Made by a program: the position numbers and the translations under genes
Source: Siminovitchia sediminis
GTDB lineage: Bacteria; Bacillota; Bacilli; Bacillales; Bacillaceae_C
Reading direction: 5' to 3'
NCBI RefSeq assembly: GCF_042680885.1
Contig: NZ_JBHUEO010000012.1
Span: 1 to 64,000, forward strand
Length of the DNA stretch: 64,000 nucleotides
Part shown: positions 63,869 to 64,000 of the stretch, piece after piece
Layout: every line of letters begins with the position of its first letter
Numbering within the stretch: the first letter of the stretch is position 1
The notes under the pieces: model-generated
Seen by the model: the letters and a program-made list of their open reading frames with translations, nothing else
The model's database searches: none
Told to the model about the DNA's origin: nothing

Positions 63869-64000
63869 TTAATACAACAATTTTTCTTCAAATGGAAAAT
63901 CCGAAAACCTTACTGAACCATCCGCGGTTACTAAATACTGCTGTTCAAGTTTCACACCTTCTGCTCCGCCTTTTGCTCCAATATAACTCTCAACACTTAA
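63869..64000 (-). CDS. M24-family (Xaa-Pro type) peptidase, C-terminus only
   Basis: The last 43 codons of a gene that runs off the window edge: GGAEGVKLEQQYLVTADG, SVRFSDFPFEEKLL, stop. The GVKLEQQ part, with the metal-ligand Glu, is the end of the creatinase/aminopeptidase (M24) fold, as in Xaa-Pro dipeptidases and ectoine hydrolase-like enzymes. The specific activity cannot be decided from this part. Confidence 0.65.
   Translation of the reverse strand, partial: LSVESYIGAKGGAEGVKLEQQYLVTADGSVRFSDFPFEEKLLY

Noticed and set aside
1..64000. CRISPR array, prophage or defence island
   Set aside because: No regularly spaced repeats, cas-like proteins, phage structural genes, toxin-antitoxin pairs or restriction genes were seen.

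Overview
The window comes from an endospore-forming member of the Bacillaceae. The evidence is an rdgB-rph-gerM-racE-ysmB block like that of Bacillus subtilis, an adhB locus with CotF-type coat proteins, an intracellular subtilisin, a CYP152 P450, strong GGAGG ribosome sites and frequent TTG or GTG starts. Most genes lie on the minus strand. No intact prophage, CRISPR array or rRNA was seen. There is one tRNA (Arg, anticodon TCT) and one IS21-family element.

Region 1 (1-12.46 kb) is an accessory catabolic island that is partly decaying. It holds an APC permease, a nitrilase broken by two frameshifts, a DhaS-like aldehyde dehydrogenase, an OsmC protein, an N-carbamoyl amino acid amidohydrolase broken by one frameshift, a sodium:solute symporter with its small DUF3311 partner, and a class II deacetylase-like amidohydrolase. 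Two degenerate copies of one segment (5221-6318 and 11889-12456) each carry a sigma-54-type -24/-12 promoter and an upstream palindrome. The second copy has lost most of osmC. Region 2 (12.46-14.8 kb) is the IS21 element, with a dead istA and an intact istB.

Region 3 (15-31.5 kb) is mostly core: tRNA-Arg, a DHA2 drug exporter, rdgB, rph, gerM, racE, ysmB, yfkM, an MFS exporter, a lipoprotein, a small membrane protein, the CYP152 fatty acid hydroxylase, a phoX-tatA-tatC operon behind a four-repeat Pho box, and a type III topoisomerase.

Region 4 (31.5-47.5 kb) mixes small lipoproteins and enzymes, a sporulation locus (adhB with two mirrored pairs of coat proteins), a beta-lactamase-fold hydrolase, ykoP/ykoN, a WrbA quinone reductase, an MhqR-like repressor with a well-formed promoter and operator, the intracellular protease and a DUF1284 protein.

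Region 5 (47.6-64 kb) is again accessory: YfnB, a butanediol dehydrogenase, two tandem ring-cleavage dioxygenases with a MarR regulator, an ECF S-component, an acetoin reductase, then MmgE/PrpD, EamA and BCCT genes, a quinone oxidoreductase, an Old Yellow Enzyme and the end of an M24 peptidase. Between these lie remnants of a 2Fe-2S ferredoxin, a Rieske ferredoxin and a Rieske oxygenase alpha subunit. This suggests that an oxygenase-based catabolic pathway has been lost while its transporter and reductases remain.

No wholly new system could be shown. The strongest leads are the duplicated sigma-54 module, the MarR operator sets around the quinone and acetoin genes, the Pho box, and the decayed Rieske cluster.
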